Source: Chelativorans salis (GTDB taxonomy: Bacteria; Pseudomonadota; Alphaproteobacteria; Rhizobiales; Rhizobiaceae). Taken from it: DNA of 64,000 nucleotides. Each line of letters opens with the position of its first letter. Within the stretch, counting starts at the first letter, position 1. Positions 43,762 to 52,499 of the stretch are shown here, one piece after another. The stretch spans positions 1 to 64,000 of the forward strand of contig NZ_JAOCZP010000010.1 in NCBI RefSeq assembly GCF_025336525.1. The letters are read 5' to 3'. The position numbers were made by a program, and so were the translations under genes. The notes below the pieces were generated by a model. That model worked only from the letters and a program-made list of their open reading frames with translations, made no database searches and was not told the origin of the DNA.

Positions 43762-44655
43762 ATGGCCCGGCTTGAAGATCTGGAAACGTTTGTCGCCATT
43801 GTTGAGAACGGCAGCCTGACGGCCGCTGCCAAGCGGCTTGGGCGCCCGCTCCAGTCGGTGAGCCGGTCGCTCTCGGTGCTGGAGCAGGATGTCGGGGTCG
43901 AGCTGGCACGCCGGACGACTCGCCGGATGAGCCCGACAGAAGCCGGGCTCACCTTCTATAACCGTGTGAAACCAGCGGTGGCAGAGATAGAAGAAGCGAA
44001 ACTTCAGGCCGGCAATCGCCGCATCGAGGCCACGGGCCTTTTGCGTGTCGGCGCCCCAGTGTTCTTTGCTCCCGCCTACATCGTGCCCGCCGCTGTCGAA
44101 TACATGTCGCGTCACCCGCGGGTCGAAGTCGACCTGAAGCTGTCCGACAAGTTTGTCGACCTCGTCGAAGAGAAGCTGGATCTGGCGATCAGAATTGGGG
44201 ATCTTCCCGACGCCGACCTGAAGGCGAGGCGCTTTGGTGCGTTGCGCCGCGTTTTCTTTGGTGCACCATCCTATTTTGAAAAGCATGGCCGGCCGGAACA
44301 TCCCGCCGCGCTCGTCGAACATCAATGCGTCGTGCGGTCGGTATCGGCCAATGATTCCCGATGGCCGTACAAGGATGGAAATACGGTCAAATCCATCCGG
44401 GTGTCGGGCCGTTTCCGAGCGGATCACGGCGCATCCATGTATGCCGCGGTGGCTGCCGGCCTGGGGATCGGCTTCACGCCGTTGTGGCAGATACGTCAGC
44501 TGGTTGACGAAGGACGGGTGGAACTCATCCTCATCGACCATGAGCCCCCTCCTGTTCCGATCCACGTTGTCTGGCAAGGCGGCAAGCTGATGCCGGCGAA
44601 AACCAGGCTCTTGATCGATACCCTCGCCCGTCGCTTGAAGAACGCGCGGCTCTAA
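43762..44655 (+). CDS. LysR-family transcriptional regulator
   Basis: This is a 297-residue LysR regulator. The helix-turn-helix is MARLEDLETFVAIVENGSLT, AAAKRLGRPLQSVSRSLSVL, EQDVGVELARRTTRRMSPT. The periplasmic-binding-like sensor includes LLRVGAPVFFAPAYIVPA, DLVEEKLDLAIRIGDLPD and GLGIGFTPLWQIRQLVDEG. It is divergent from the VOC gene with a 102-base gap containing an ATTGCGAAT sequence, a possible T-N11-A box. It probably activates that gene in response to a small ligand. Confidence 0.9.
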   Translation: MARLEDLETFVAIVENGSLTAAAKRLGRPLQSVSRSLSVLEQDVGVELARRTTRRMSPTEAGLTFYNRVKPAVAEIEEAKLQAGNRRIEATGLLRVGAPVFFAPAYIVPAAVEYMSRHPRVEVDLKLSDKFVDLVEEKLDLAIRIGDLPDADLKARRFGALRRVFFGAPSYFEKHGRPEHPAALVEHQCVVRSVSANDSRWPYKDGNTVKSIRVSGRFRADHGASMYAAVAAGLGIGFTPLWQIRQLVDEGRVELILIDHEPPPVPIHVVWQGGKLMPAKTRLLIDTLARRLKNARL

Positions 44656-44722
44656 ACGCTCCGCGACAGCGGCGGTAGAACCCTGCCAGCGAGGTGTACG
44701 CACCTGCTGGCAGCAGCTCTGC

Positions 44723-45208
44723 TCATTTGACGGCGAGAGCCGTGACGAAAAATGTCAGCGCTGCGGCCGACGAGATCGTCCGGACATGATTCCAGAATGT
44801 CCAATCCCGACGAAAGCGTGCCCAGAGATCGGCCGCCTGCCCGGTAGTCGGATCGACGCCCGCCAGCGCGTCGTTGAGTGGCACATTGAAGACCATCGTG
44901 ACGACGAACATCCCAAGCACGTATACAACGCCACCGGTGAGCGTCGCGATCGCGCCGGGCTCACCAAGCCGGAACAGCGCGAGAACGACGAGTGCGGCGG
45001 CCGCTAGCGTGGTGCCGAAAAAGAACGGCATGAATAATGAGCGATAGATCACCACATTGATGGCGTTCATGGCAGCGATCCCCGCCGCCTGGTCAACGCG
45101 GCCGAGCGCCGTCATGATGAAGGCCGAGAACGCGAAGTAGACGCCCGCAAGCAGTCCGCAACCGACGGCGGAGAACCACAGCAGGGCCGATGTGAGGTGC
45201 TGGCTCAT
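44723..45208 (-). CDS. DUF1772 membrane protein
   Basis: This is a 161-residue inner-membrane protein with four segments and the DUF1772 pattern: LLWFSAVGCGLLAGVYFAFS, MNAINVVIYRSLFMPFFFGT, TMVFNVPLNDALAGVD and DLWARFRRDWTFWNHVRTIS. The conserved Asn-x-Pro-Leu-Asn and Trp-Asn-His residues relate it to anthrone-oxygenase-like proteins; the bacterial role is unknown. It starts three bases after the stop of the NmrA-like gene, so the two share one transcript under TetR control. Confidence 0.88.
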   Translation of the reverse strand: MSQHLTSALLWFSAVGCGLLAGVYFAFSAFIMTALGRVDQAAGIAAMNAINVVIYRSLFMPFFFGTTLAAAALVVLALFRLGEPGAIATLTGGVVYVLGMFVVTMVFNVPLNDALAGVDPTTGQAADLWARFRRDWTFWNHVRTISSAAALTFFVTALAVK

Positions 45209-45211
45209 GTC

Positions 45212-46048
45212 TCAGGTCCTCCATACGCCGGTTTCCGCCGTCGCGCGGACATAGTCCGAGAAATCGCGTGGTGCGCGGCCCAGCGCTTTTTGGACGCCGT
45301 CCGTGACGTAGGCATTCCGCCCGTCCAGCACCTCGCGGGTCAGGCGCTCCAGCAGCCCGACGAATTCCGCCGGGATGTTGTCCTGCTTTCTGAGTTCAAC
45401 CGCATAGTCCTCGACCGATACCGGAATATAGCGGATGTCACGGCCGGCAGTTGCGGCGATCTCGGCAATGGCCTGGCGAAAGGTCAGCATGCGCGGGCCC
45501 GTAAGTTCGTAGAGTTGTCCGATGTGGCGGTCATCCGTCAGCGCCGCGACCACCACGTCGGCAATATCTTCCGCATCGATGAACGGCTCCAGCACGCCAT
45601 CGCGTGGGAATACGACCTCACCGGCCAGGATGCCATCAAGAAAGAAATTCTCGGAGAAGTTCTGGGCGAACCAGCTGGGGCGAACGACGGTCCATTCCGC
45701 ACCCGAAGCAATGAGGACTTGTTCGGCTTCCTGCGCCTCTGGCTCGCCGCGGCCTGAAAGCAGCACCAGGCGCTTCAGACCATTTTGCACGGCGAAAGAG
45801 GTGAAGGCGCGGATTGCCTCGTCCGCACCCGGCAGGGCGAGATCCGGATAGTATGAGATGTAGGCGGCTTGCACGCCGTCGATCGCCGCGCCCCAGGTCT
45901 GGCGGTCGTTCCAGTCGAAGCGCGGGTTCGCTGAACGCGATCCGACGCGGACGTTGAAACCCCGAGAAGTGAGGCGGTCTGCGACGCGACGCCCGACCTT
46001 TCCTTTGCCGCCGATGACAAGGATGGGCTCATGAAAGATGATGCTCAT
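45212..46048 (-). CDS. NmrA-like NAD(P)-binding protein
   Basis: This is a 278-residue atypical short-chain dehydrogenase of the NmrA/HSCARG kind. The cofactor loop is VIGGKGKVGRRVADRLTSRG, with LVLLSGRGEPEAQEAEQVL, TVVRPSWFAQNFSENFFLD and PFIDAEDIADVVVAAL. There is no Tyr-x-x-x-Lys pair, so it may sense the redox state or isomerise small molecules rather than act as a classic dehydrogenase. The start at 46048 follows AGGAGAACTGAA. It is transcribed divergently from tetR across palindromic operator sites. Confidence 0.88.
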   Translation of the reverse strand: MSIIFHEPILVIGGKGKVGRRVADRLTSRGFNVRVGSRSANPRFDWNDRQTWGAAIDGVQAAYISYYPDLALPGADEAIRAFTSFAVQNGLKRLVLLSGRGEPEAQEAEQVLIASGAEWTVVRPSWFAQNFSENFFLDGILAGEVVFPRDGVLEPFIDAEDIADVVVAALTDDRHIGQLYELTGPRMLTFRQAIAEIAATAGRDIRYIPVSVEDYAVELRKQDNIPAEFVGLLERLTREVLDGRNAYVTDGVQKALGRAPRDFSDYVRATAETGVWRT

Positions 46049-46064
46049 TTCAGTTCTCCTGCAC

Positions 46065-46146
46065 AATGTGAGCTTATCTCACATTTGCAAAAGCGATAAG
46101 TCCTCATATTATGAGAGTCAAGTAAAATGTGAGGATTTCTCATAAA
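46065..46146. promoter_or_regulatory. TetR operator sites between nmrA-like gene and tetR
   Basis: AATGTGAG-N5-CTCACATT at 46065-46085 is a perfect palindrome. A second copy, AATGTGAG-N5-CTCATA, lies at 46126-46144 and runs into the tetR start. Between them is the perfect palindrome CTCATATTATGAG at 46103-46115. Together they fill the 97-base divergent gap and are the obvious binding sites of the TetR protein. Confidence 0.8.
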
Positions 46147-46799
46147 TGGCCAAGCGGCAATCGACTTCAGACACCGGTGCGAAGCATCACGATATGCGCA
46201 GGGGCGCGCGGATTACGCCCACGCAAAAGCGCAGCCGCGAGCGAATGGAGCGCATCCTGAGCGTCGCCACGGAACTGATCGCCGCGACCGGAAGCGACGC
46301 CATGCGGATGAGCGAGGTGGCCGAACGCAGCGGCATCTCGATCGGGTCGCTGTATCAGTATTTTCCGGATAAGCGAGCGATCATCGCCGCACTGGCCGAA
46401 CGCTACCACGAGACCAGTCGGGCGTGCATAAGCGAGGATTTGGCCGACGTGCAGACCCTCGGTCAGTTCCGAGATGCATTTTCAGCACTGATCGAGACAT
46501 ACTACCAGCTGTTCCTCGAACAGCCTGCCATGCGCGACGTGTGGTCCGGCACGCAGGCCGACAAGACCTTGCTGGATATCGAGCTCCTCAACAGCAGGGA
46601 AAACGGCGACCTCGTTGCCAGCACGCTGGCCAAGCTGATGCCCGCAGCGGATGAGGCGGCACTCGCCACCAAAGCTTTCCTTGTCATGTCTTTGGGCGAG
46701 GCCACCATGCGTCTGGCAATTTCCGTCACGCCTGAAGAAGGTCGCTTGATCGTGGAAACCTATAAGCGCATGGCGCTGAAAGAGCTCACGTCGAAGTAG
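46146..46799 (+). CDS. TetR-family transcriptional regulator
   Basis: This is a 217-residue repressor. The helix-turn-helix is ERILSVATELIAATGSDAM, RMSEVAERSGISIGSLYQYF and PDKRAIIAALAERY. The C-terminal ligand domain is all-helical (SALIETYYQLFLEQPAMRDV, WSGTQADKTLLDIELLN). It most likely represses itself and the divergent nmrA-like/DUF1772 pair through the palindromes that overlap its start, with release by a small hydrophobic ligand. The ligand is unknown. Confidence 0.92.
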   Translation: MAKRQSTSDTGAKHHDMRRGARITPTQKRSRERMERILSVATELIAATGSDAMRMSEVAERSGISIGSLYQYFPDKRAIIAALAERYHETSRACISEDLADVQTLGQFRDAFSALIETYYQLFLEQPAMRDVWSGTQADKTLLDIELLNSRENGDLVASTLAKLMPAADEAALATKAFLVMSLGEATMRLAISVTPEEGRLIVETYKRMALKELTSK

Positions 46800-47276
46800 C
46801 TCAGCAGTCCGAGCTCGTCGCCACCTTCTTTACTTATCAACCTCGGGAATACCTGACGTTTGTACTTGAATATTGAGATAGGAATTTCGAGGTCGCCCGT
46901 ATGTCGCAATGCGCCCATTACCTGCACCAATCACCGACTTCCGCTGCGATCGCGCTCCATACACAACCAGAAGCCGTCTTCCGCGACTTTTCGCCGGCGC
47001 GACGATCGGGTAAAAGCTGGCAGGAGGATCGCCTTGACCGACGGGAGCCCGTATCTGTGCCATCTTTCCAACGTGAGTGCGATTTGCCCGGATTTCGTCG
47101 ATGGCCGATGGCCGCGGACATCCTAAAGCGTGTGCTGTGGTCATAGCTCAACACGCTCACGGAGGGGACCCACCACAAACTTGTGAGGCGGAAGTCGCCC
47201 ATGCGCTGCCCTTTTTTGCCGGCATTAGGCTGCCGATCCGGTTCGTGCCGTGGTGTATCTTCAAGTCATTGAAGCG
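46800..47276. other. Intergenic, no gene seen
   Basis: No frame with a ribosome site or family was found. On the minus strand a piece reading MGDFRLTSLWWVPSVSVLSY near 47200 looks coding-like, but I cannot place it. It may be an insertion-element scar. The right end is the leader of the glycosyltransferase gene. Confidence 0.4.
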
Positions 47277-48788
47277 ATGAGTACAGCATTTGGCCGAACG
47301 GTGGAGCAAAGGGCGCAGATCATTGCCGTTGCGCTCGCCTGCCTCCTTGTTGCCGGTGTCGGCGCACGGTTCTATCGCCTAGATGCCCAAAGCCTGTGGC
47401 TCGATGAGTTGTGGACGGCAGCGGCCTCGGACCCGGATCTGAGGCTCGCCGACATGTTCAACAGGTGGATCCTGCCCGATGTCCATCCACCGCTCTACTA
47501 CATGATGATGCGCGGATGGCGCATGGCCTTTGGCGCGGGCGAATGGGCGCTGCGCTTGCCAAGCGCAGTCCTGAGCGCCCTCTGTGTGGCGGTGGTCCCG
47601 TTGGTGCAACGATGGACGCCGGTGGTGCGGCGGCCGCTCGCGCTCGCCGCTTGGTTTGCGACGTCCACAGGCGCCATCCTCTACGCTCAGGAGGCTCGAT
47701 CCTACGCGCTGCTTCTTCTTCTGGCGACAACCGCGACCTGCCTAGGCGTCGCGATCGCTCGGCGCATCAAACAGCGGGATACGATCCTTGGGTCAACGGT
47801 TGTCCTGGCTGCAGTGACGGTCACCCTTGAGTATGTGCACTACTTCGGCGTTCTCATCGCCGCAGGGCTGTTCGGGGCGCTGTTCCTGTTTGCCATCGCC
47901 CATCGAGATCATCGTGCCCTCGGCACCATCGTGATGACCGGCTTGGCCACGATCCTCGCCTTTCTGCCGTGGATGCTGATCCACATTCCACGCCTGGGTG
48001 GAAAGCTCGGGGGAGAGTTCTGGATCTCAAACAACTGGTCGGTGATCTTCACGAGGCTTGCGGCCTTTGCCATAGGCGCCCCGGTCGTCTTCGCGGCCGT
48101 CGCCGTCGTGGTCATTGGTAGTTTGGTCCGTCGCCCGTATTTGATGCGCCAGCCAGAATACTTTGTGTCGCTTGTAGCGATGGGGATCATTCTGATGGCA
48201 GCGCTCGCGATCTCATTCCATACACCCGTCATCACAGACCGCAACCTGTTCATTCTGATCCCGCCCTTCTACATCGTGTCAATCGCTGCCTTCAGCGACC
48301 TCGAGGACATTGGAGGTGGCTCCTACAGGCAAGTGCTGCGCGCGGTGCCGGCAGCGATCGCTGCGGTCAGTCTCGGCGTTGCGACCTATCGGATGGCGAC
48401 GGAGACCAAGGAGCAGTGGCGCGATGCAGCGGCCCTAATCGTGTCGCTTCCGGGCTGCGAGGTGGGGCCGCTACCCGTCAACCAGTTGCCGAAGGAATTC
48501 TACGCATACTATTTGCCGCCGGGCTATCGCGACCGACTTCTTGAGGTGTCGGCCACAGGTGTTGAACCAATGCCCATATCGGCATCGGAGCTTATCGACC
48601 GCCCCTGCCCGCTGCTGTTGTGGAGCGGCAACAACGCCAGGGAAGAGGTGGTGGTGACGTGGCTCGATCGCCTCGGGCTCGACCGGCAGGATGTGCTGGT
48701 CAAGAAGTTCGAACGCAATATGATCGTCCTTGCCCCGCGCGCCAGCGGCCTGGAGATCGGCTCCGAGCCTGCCAGCTCGTCACCGTGA
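47277..48788 (+). CDS. GT39-like membrane glycosyltransferase
   Basis: This is a 503-residue integral membrane protein with about 10-12 segments. The periplasmic acidic motif near the start (FYRLDAQSLWLDELWTA) and VHPPLYYMMMRGWRMAFG, GEWALRLPSAVLSAL, YAQEARSYALLLLLATTA match GT39/ArnT-like PMT_2 transferases that use a polyprenyl-linked sugar donor. The Asp-Glu in LDELW is the usual catalytic pair. The acceptor is unknown (lipid, protein or polysaccharide). The ATG at 47277 was preferred to a GTG at 47250. The C-terminal 120 residues are soluble and probably periplasmic. Confidence 0.82.
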   Translation: MSTAFGRTVEQRAQIIAVALACLLVAGVGARFYRLDAQSLWLDELWTAAASDPDLRLADMFNRWILPDVHPPLYYMMMRGWRMAFGAGEWALRLPSAVLSALCVAVVPLVQRWTPVVRRPLALAAWFATSTGAILYAQEARSYALLLLLATTATCLGVAIARRIKQRDTILGSTVVLAAVTVTLEYVHYFGVLIAAGLFGALFLFAIAHRDHRALGTIVMTGLATILAFLPWMLIHIPRLGGKLGGEFWISNNWSVIFTRLAAFAIGAPVVFAAVAVVVIGSLVRRPYLMRQPEYFVSLVAMGIILMAALAISFHTPVITDRNLFILIPPFYIVSIAAFSDLEDIGGGSYRQVLRAVPAAIAAVSLGVATYRMATETKEQWRDAAALIVSLPGCEVGPLPVNQLPKEFYAYYLPPGYRDRLLEVSATGVEPMPISASELIDRPCPLLLWSGNNAREEVVVTWLDRLGLDRQDVLVKKFERNMIVLAPRASGLEIGSEPASSSP

Positions 48789-49067
48789 ATGAGTTGTAAT
48801 GGCCAGCGCTTGCAAAGGTCGGTTCGTTGCGTTCACCAGTGTCGCAGAGGGTGGAGAAAGGGCGTTCGGCATAAGCGCACGGAATAGCCGCCTTGCCGGA
48901 AAAGACAGAAATCCAACTATCCGAACTGCTGCCACATCCGCCCTCCAATCAACATCACCGTGCCCGAAGAAATGTCGAAGCGTTGTCGAGCCGGATTGAA
49001 AACGGCGTGACGTGCTCCACCGTAGATGAAGGGGACCGTTGTTAGGGCCGTTTGAACAGACCTCGTT

Positions 49068-50768
49068 ATGAAACACAATCACCTACGGGACGACATCGCC
49101 AGTTACTACGGCAAGGCGTCGCTGTACTGGCTTTTGAGGCTAGAAAATCTCTTCTCGACGCCGGGGCTCCTGACGGCAACGCTCTTCTTCGCCGCCTCTT
49201 TGACCCCCAGCCTGATCCCCCGCACATACGTGATGCAGGGTGTCCTTTCAGGCGTTTCACTAGCCGCCGGCTATGCCATAGGTGTTTTCGGTCACTGGCT
49301 GTGGGCCTATCTGGAACTTCCCGAGCCCCGCGAGCGTATCGAGGCGATCATCAAGCTCGTCGCCACCGTGATCTGCGCGACAATCGCTCTGGTCTTTCTG
49401 GGGCGGGCATCCGAATGGCAGAATTCCAGTCGGGTGCTGATGGAGATGGAGCCGGTTGACAGTGCGCACCCGTTCAAGGTGGGCGCAATCGCCATAGCGG
49501 TTTTCATCGTGCTCCATGTTCTTGGTCGCCTCTTTCGGCTGACAGTCCACATCTCGTCCGAATGGCTCAAGCAGCATATCCCGAGGCGGATTTCCAACCT
49601 GGTGGGCGTCGTGGCAGCCGTCGCGTTGTTCTGGTCGCTCGTCGACGGTGTTCTCATCAAATACGGCATGCGCATGGCGGATGCGTCTTACCAGAAATTC
49701 GACTCGCTGGTGGAAAGCAACGTGAGCCCGCCGCTCAATCCCATCAGAACGGGAAGCGCGGCGTCGCTTCTCGACTGGGACCAACTGGGAAGAACCGGCC
49801 GCCAGTTCGTCTCCTGGGGACCGAGAAGGGCAAGGCTGAGCGCGTTCTTCAATGGCGAAAGGACACTTGATCCCATACGCGTATATGTTGGGCTGAACTC
49901 GGCAGAAACGGTCGAGGAGCGCGTGGAACTGGCGCTGCAGGAACTCAAGCGCGTCAATGCGTTCGACCGGTCCGTGCTCGTCATCGCCACGCCGACCGGT
50001 AAGGGGATGGTCGACGAGGGCGCCATCAACTCCCTTGAATATCTTCATCGCGGCGATGTCGCGACCGTTGCTGTCCAATATTCCTATCTGGCCAGTTGGC
50101 TGTCGCTGCTCGTCGAGCCCGACTATGGCGCGGAAACGGCGCAGGTTCTGTTCAACAAGATCTATGATCACTGGACACAACTGCCGAAGGACGAGCGTCC
50201 GAAGCTCTATCTCTACGGGTTGAGCCTCGGGGCGCTGAATTCGCAGCTGTCGGCTGACATCTATGATGTTGTGGGAGACCCCATCCAAGGCGCGCTGTGG
50301 GCCGGCCCACCATTCGCGAGCGAGAGATGGCAAAACATCACTAAGAAGCGCATGCCGTGGTCGCCGGCGTGGCTGCCTGTTTTTAGGGAAGGGTCCACCA
50401 TACGGTTCATGAATCAGTGGGACACACTGGAGACGCCGAACGCACGTTGGGGGCCGATCCGTTTCGTCTATCTGCAATATGCAAGCGATCCGGTGACCTT
50501 CTTCGACCCCGAGGCATTCTACCGGGCGCCCCCCTGGATGACACATCCGCGCGGTCCGGACGTCTCGCGCGAACTGCGGTGGTATCCGATCGTGACACAG
50601 CTCCAACTGACGGTCGACATCGCCGCTGCCGACGAAGCTCCCCTTGGCTACGGTCATCGATACGCGCCCGAAGACTATATCGACGCATGGGTGGCCGTGA
50701 CGGCGCCGGAGGGCTGGTCGGAGGAAGAGATCGAGCGACTGAAATCGATCTACAAGGACTGGAGATGA
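49068..50768 (+). CDS. Membrane-anchored alpha/beta-hydrolase (Abhydrolase_9 family)
   Basis: This is a 566-residue protein. The N-terminal 200 residues contain several membrane segments (STPGLLTATLFFAASLTPSL, GVSLAAGYAIGVFGHWLW, IIKLVATVICATIALVFLG). The rest is an alpha/beta-hydrolase domain: IRVYVGLNSAETVEERVELA, VATVAVQYSYLASWLSLL, and the nucleophile elbow YGLSLGALNS with Ser386, then PIQGALWAGPPF. This matches the family with an N-terminal membrane part and an Abhydrolase_9 end, function unknown. It is alone on its strand between regions without genes; the preceding 280 bases hold no gene. Confidence 0.85.
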   Translation: MKHNHLRDDIASYYGKASLYWLLRLENLFSTPGLLTATLFFAASLTPSLIPRTYVMQGVLSGVSLAAGYAIGVFGHWLWAYLELPEPRERIEAIIKLVATVICATIALVFLGRASEWQNSSRVLMEMEPVDSAHPFKVGAIAIAVFIVLHVLGRLFRLTVHISSEWLKQHIPRRISNLVGVVAAVALFWSLVDGVLIKYGMRMADASYQKFDSLVESNVSPPLNPIRTGSAASLLDWDQLGRTGRQFVSWGPRRARLSAFFNGERTLDPIRVYVGLNSAETVEERVELALQELKRVNAFDRSVLVIATPTGKGMVDEGAINSLEYLHRGDVATVAVQYSYLASWLSLLVEPDYGAETAQVLFNKIYDHWTQLPKDERPKLYLYGLSLGALNSQLSADIYDVVGDPIQGALWAGPPFASERWQNITKKRMPWSPAWLPVFREGSTIRFMNQWDTLETPNARWGPIRFVYLQYASDPVTFFDPEAFYRAPPWMTHPRGPDVSRELRWYPIVTQLQLTVDIAAADEAPLGYGHRYAPEDYIDAWVAVTAPEGWSEEEIERLKSIYKDWR

Positions 50769-51213
50769 AGCTCGCGCGGCTCGATCCCTGGCACGCTCCA
50801 TTTGAAATGTCACCCGCGTCCAATGCCCATCGGCGGAAGAGGGGCAAAGTCGGCAACCTCAAGAGTGAATGGTCCTCAAAGGACCGGTTGAGAGCCTCCG
50901 GGATTTCAATTGGCATGTATCCGTCGATACAGGCCTCGCGCAAATCGCCGCTCGAGAGCTGAGGTACGAATGGGACTTCAAATGCGCCCGCCGCTCATCG
51001 CCACACGCGGTTGGGATTGCCGGAACTCAAGATTCCAGCGCCTCACTGGGAATCAAGCCATCATCCAACATCCGCTGCCAGAGGGGCAAGAGCCCGCTGG
51101 TGAACAGTCCTTCCAGAATTCACGCATTGGCTGTGAGCCTCCGTTCCGTGGCCACCTACTGTTCCGGACGACTGGGCCATTGCGGGCTGCGGGATGTAGC
51201 TCCTACGCTCCAG
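50769..51213. other. Region without a recognisable gene
   Basis: A short frame from 50765 (MKLARLDPWHAPFEMSPAS) runs to 50962, overlapping the hydrolase end, but has no family. The rest has no convincing frame on either strand. It is the convergent gap between the hydrolase and the sugar-acid operon. Confidence 0.45.
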
Positions 51214-52182
51214 CTAAAGGATACGGTTTCCTAGATCTATCCCCGATGCAAGTTTGTTGATGTTGTCTGCGATGGTTTCCCGACGCCGGCTGATCGTGCC
51301 ATAGGTCCAGCCTGACATGTGCGGCGTCATCACCAGGTTGTTAAGTTCGTGAAAGGGCAGATTCGCCGGCAATGGACCCGGCTTGTTCGCATTCGGGTAG
51401 ACGAACCAAGTGTCGATGATCGCACCGCCGATCCGCCCAGCCTTCAGCGCGTTGTAAAGCGCTGCTTCGTCGATCACCGCGCCGCGGCCGACGTTGAGGA
51501 TTACTGCGTCCGGCCGCATAGCGGCGAGATCCGCCTCGCCGATCAATCCGCGCGTCTCATCCGTCAGAGGAAGCGTATTGACGATCGCATCGGCCGATCC
51601 CATGAAAGCCGGCAGGTCTTTGAGCGCATATGCCTTGTCTACGATGTCAGAAACCAGGACCGGGCTGCGGTTGGCGACCGTCACCTTCATACCGAAAGCC
51701 TTGGCGCGAAGGGCAAGTGTCTTACCGATGTGGCCGTAGCCCAAAATGCCGATACCGGTTTCACCGAGGTCGGTGCGCAGGCCGGTCGGCCCCCCCGCCC
51801 AGTACTTCCAGTCGCCCATCCGCAGTCGGCGGTCAGCGTCGGCGAGCGGTACATGGCGTGCGAGCAGCGCCGCCATCACGTATTCTGCTATCGCATTCTC
51901 ATGACCGAAGCAGTTGCACAGCGCCGCGCCCGCAGGCAGGGCAGCGGGATCGATCCGGTCATATCCGGCGGCAGGAACCTGATAAAGCCTGAGGCTGTGC
52001 GATACCGGCATCGCTGCAGTAAGTTGGACCCCCACGATGACATCTGCCGCCGCATAGGTGGCCCGTGCGGTCTCAGTCGCAAGATCGTCCGGAACCTCAG
52101 CAACCTCATGGGCTTGATCGAGAAGACTTTCGAGCCCGTCGCGGAACGTCAATGCGTTCGCTCCATGGAAGACGATTTTCAT
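51214..52182 (-). CDS. D-2-hydroxyacid dehydrogenase
   Basis: This is a 322-residue NAD(P)-dependent 2-hydroxyacid dehydrogenase. The cofactor loop is GETGIGILGYGHIGKTLALR. The catalytic arginine lies in ILNVGRGAVIDEAAL, and the histidine region is VMTPHMSGWTYGTISRRRE; the usual Glu is less clear (GGAIIDTWF). It reduces a 2-keto acid or oxidises a hydroxy acid. It is the last gene of the leftward sugar-acid cluster and starts at the very end of a decayed zinc dehydrogenase gene, so it may be translated from the same mRNA. Confidence 0.88.
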   Translation of the reverse strand: MKIVFHGANALTFRDGLESLLDQAHEVAEVPDDLATETARATYAAADVIVGVQLTAAMPVSHSLRLYQVPAAGYDRIDPAALPAGAALCNCFGHENAIAEYVMAALLARHVPLADADRRLRMGDWKYWAGGPTGLRTDLGETGIGILGYGHIGKTLALRAKAFGMKVTVANRSPVLVSDIVDKAYALKDLPAFMGSADAIVNTLPLTDETRGLIGEADLAAMRPDAVILNVGRGAVIDEAALYNALKAGRIGGAIIDTWFVYPNANKPGPLPANLPFHELNNLVMTPHMSGWTYGTISRRRETIADNINKLASGIDLGNRIL

Positions 52183-52479
52183 TGAAGCGCTCCTGTCAAG
52201 CGTGGAAGGCAAAGTTGGACTTTCATCGATTGCGTCCGGTCGGAAGCGGGCTGGAACGCCTCCTCGGCGCTGTCGAGCGGCAGTGTCGCGGTCACCAGCA
52301 GCGGCAAATCGACCGCTCCCTTGGCAATGAGGTCCATGGCCCGGCGGAGTTCGGCCTCGAAGAGGAAGCTGCCACCGCGCTCGATGCGGAAGCGCACTTC
52401 GCCAGAACCGGGCGGAACTACCGGCACCCTCCCCCTCGATCCTGATGTCGTGCGGCTTGTGGACAACGAGCGTGCGCAC
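52179..52479 (-). pseudogene. Zinc alcohol dehydrogenase (L-idonate type), internal deletion
   Basis: A GTG at 52479 with AGGAG upstream begins VRTLVVHKPHDIRIEGEG, the start of an L-idonate 5-dehydrogenase-like MDR protein. The frame then changes and reads GEVRFRIERGGSFLFEAELR, then RAMDLIAKGAVDLPLLVTAT, LPLDSAEEAFQPASDRTQS and MKVQLCL to a stop at 52179-52181. That is the C-terminal end of the same family. Roughly 230 residues, including the zinc site and Rossmann fold, are missing. So the gene lost its middle, leaving both ends and the ribosome site. Confidence 0.8.
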
Positions 52480-52499
52480 GCAACAACTCCTGCGCAACG

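Noticed and set aside
46918-47202. Minus-strand open frame with MGDFRLTSLWWVPS
   Set aside because: It looks partly coding but has no ribosome site and no family that I can name, so it was left as intergenic.
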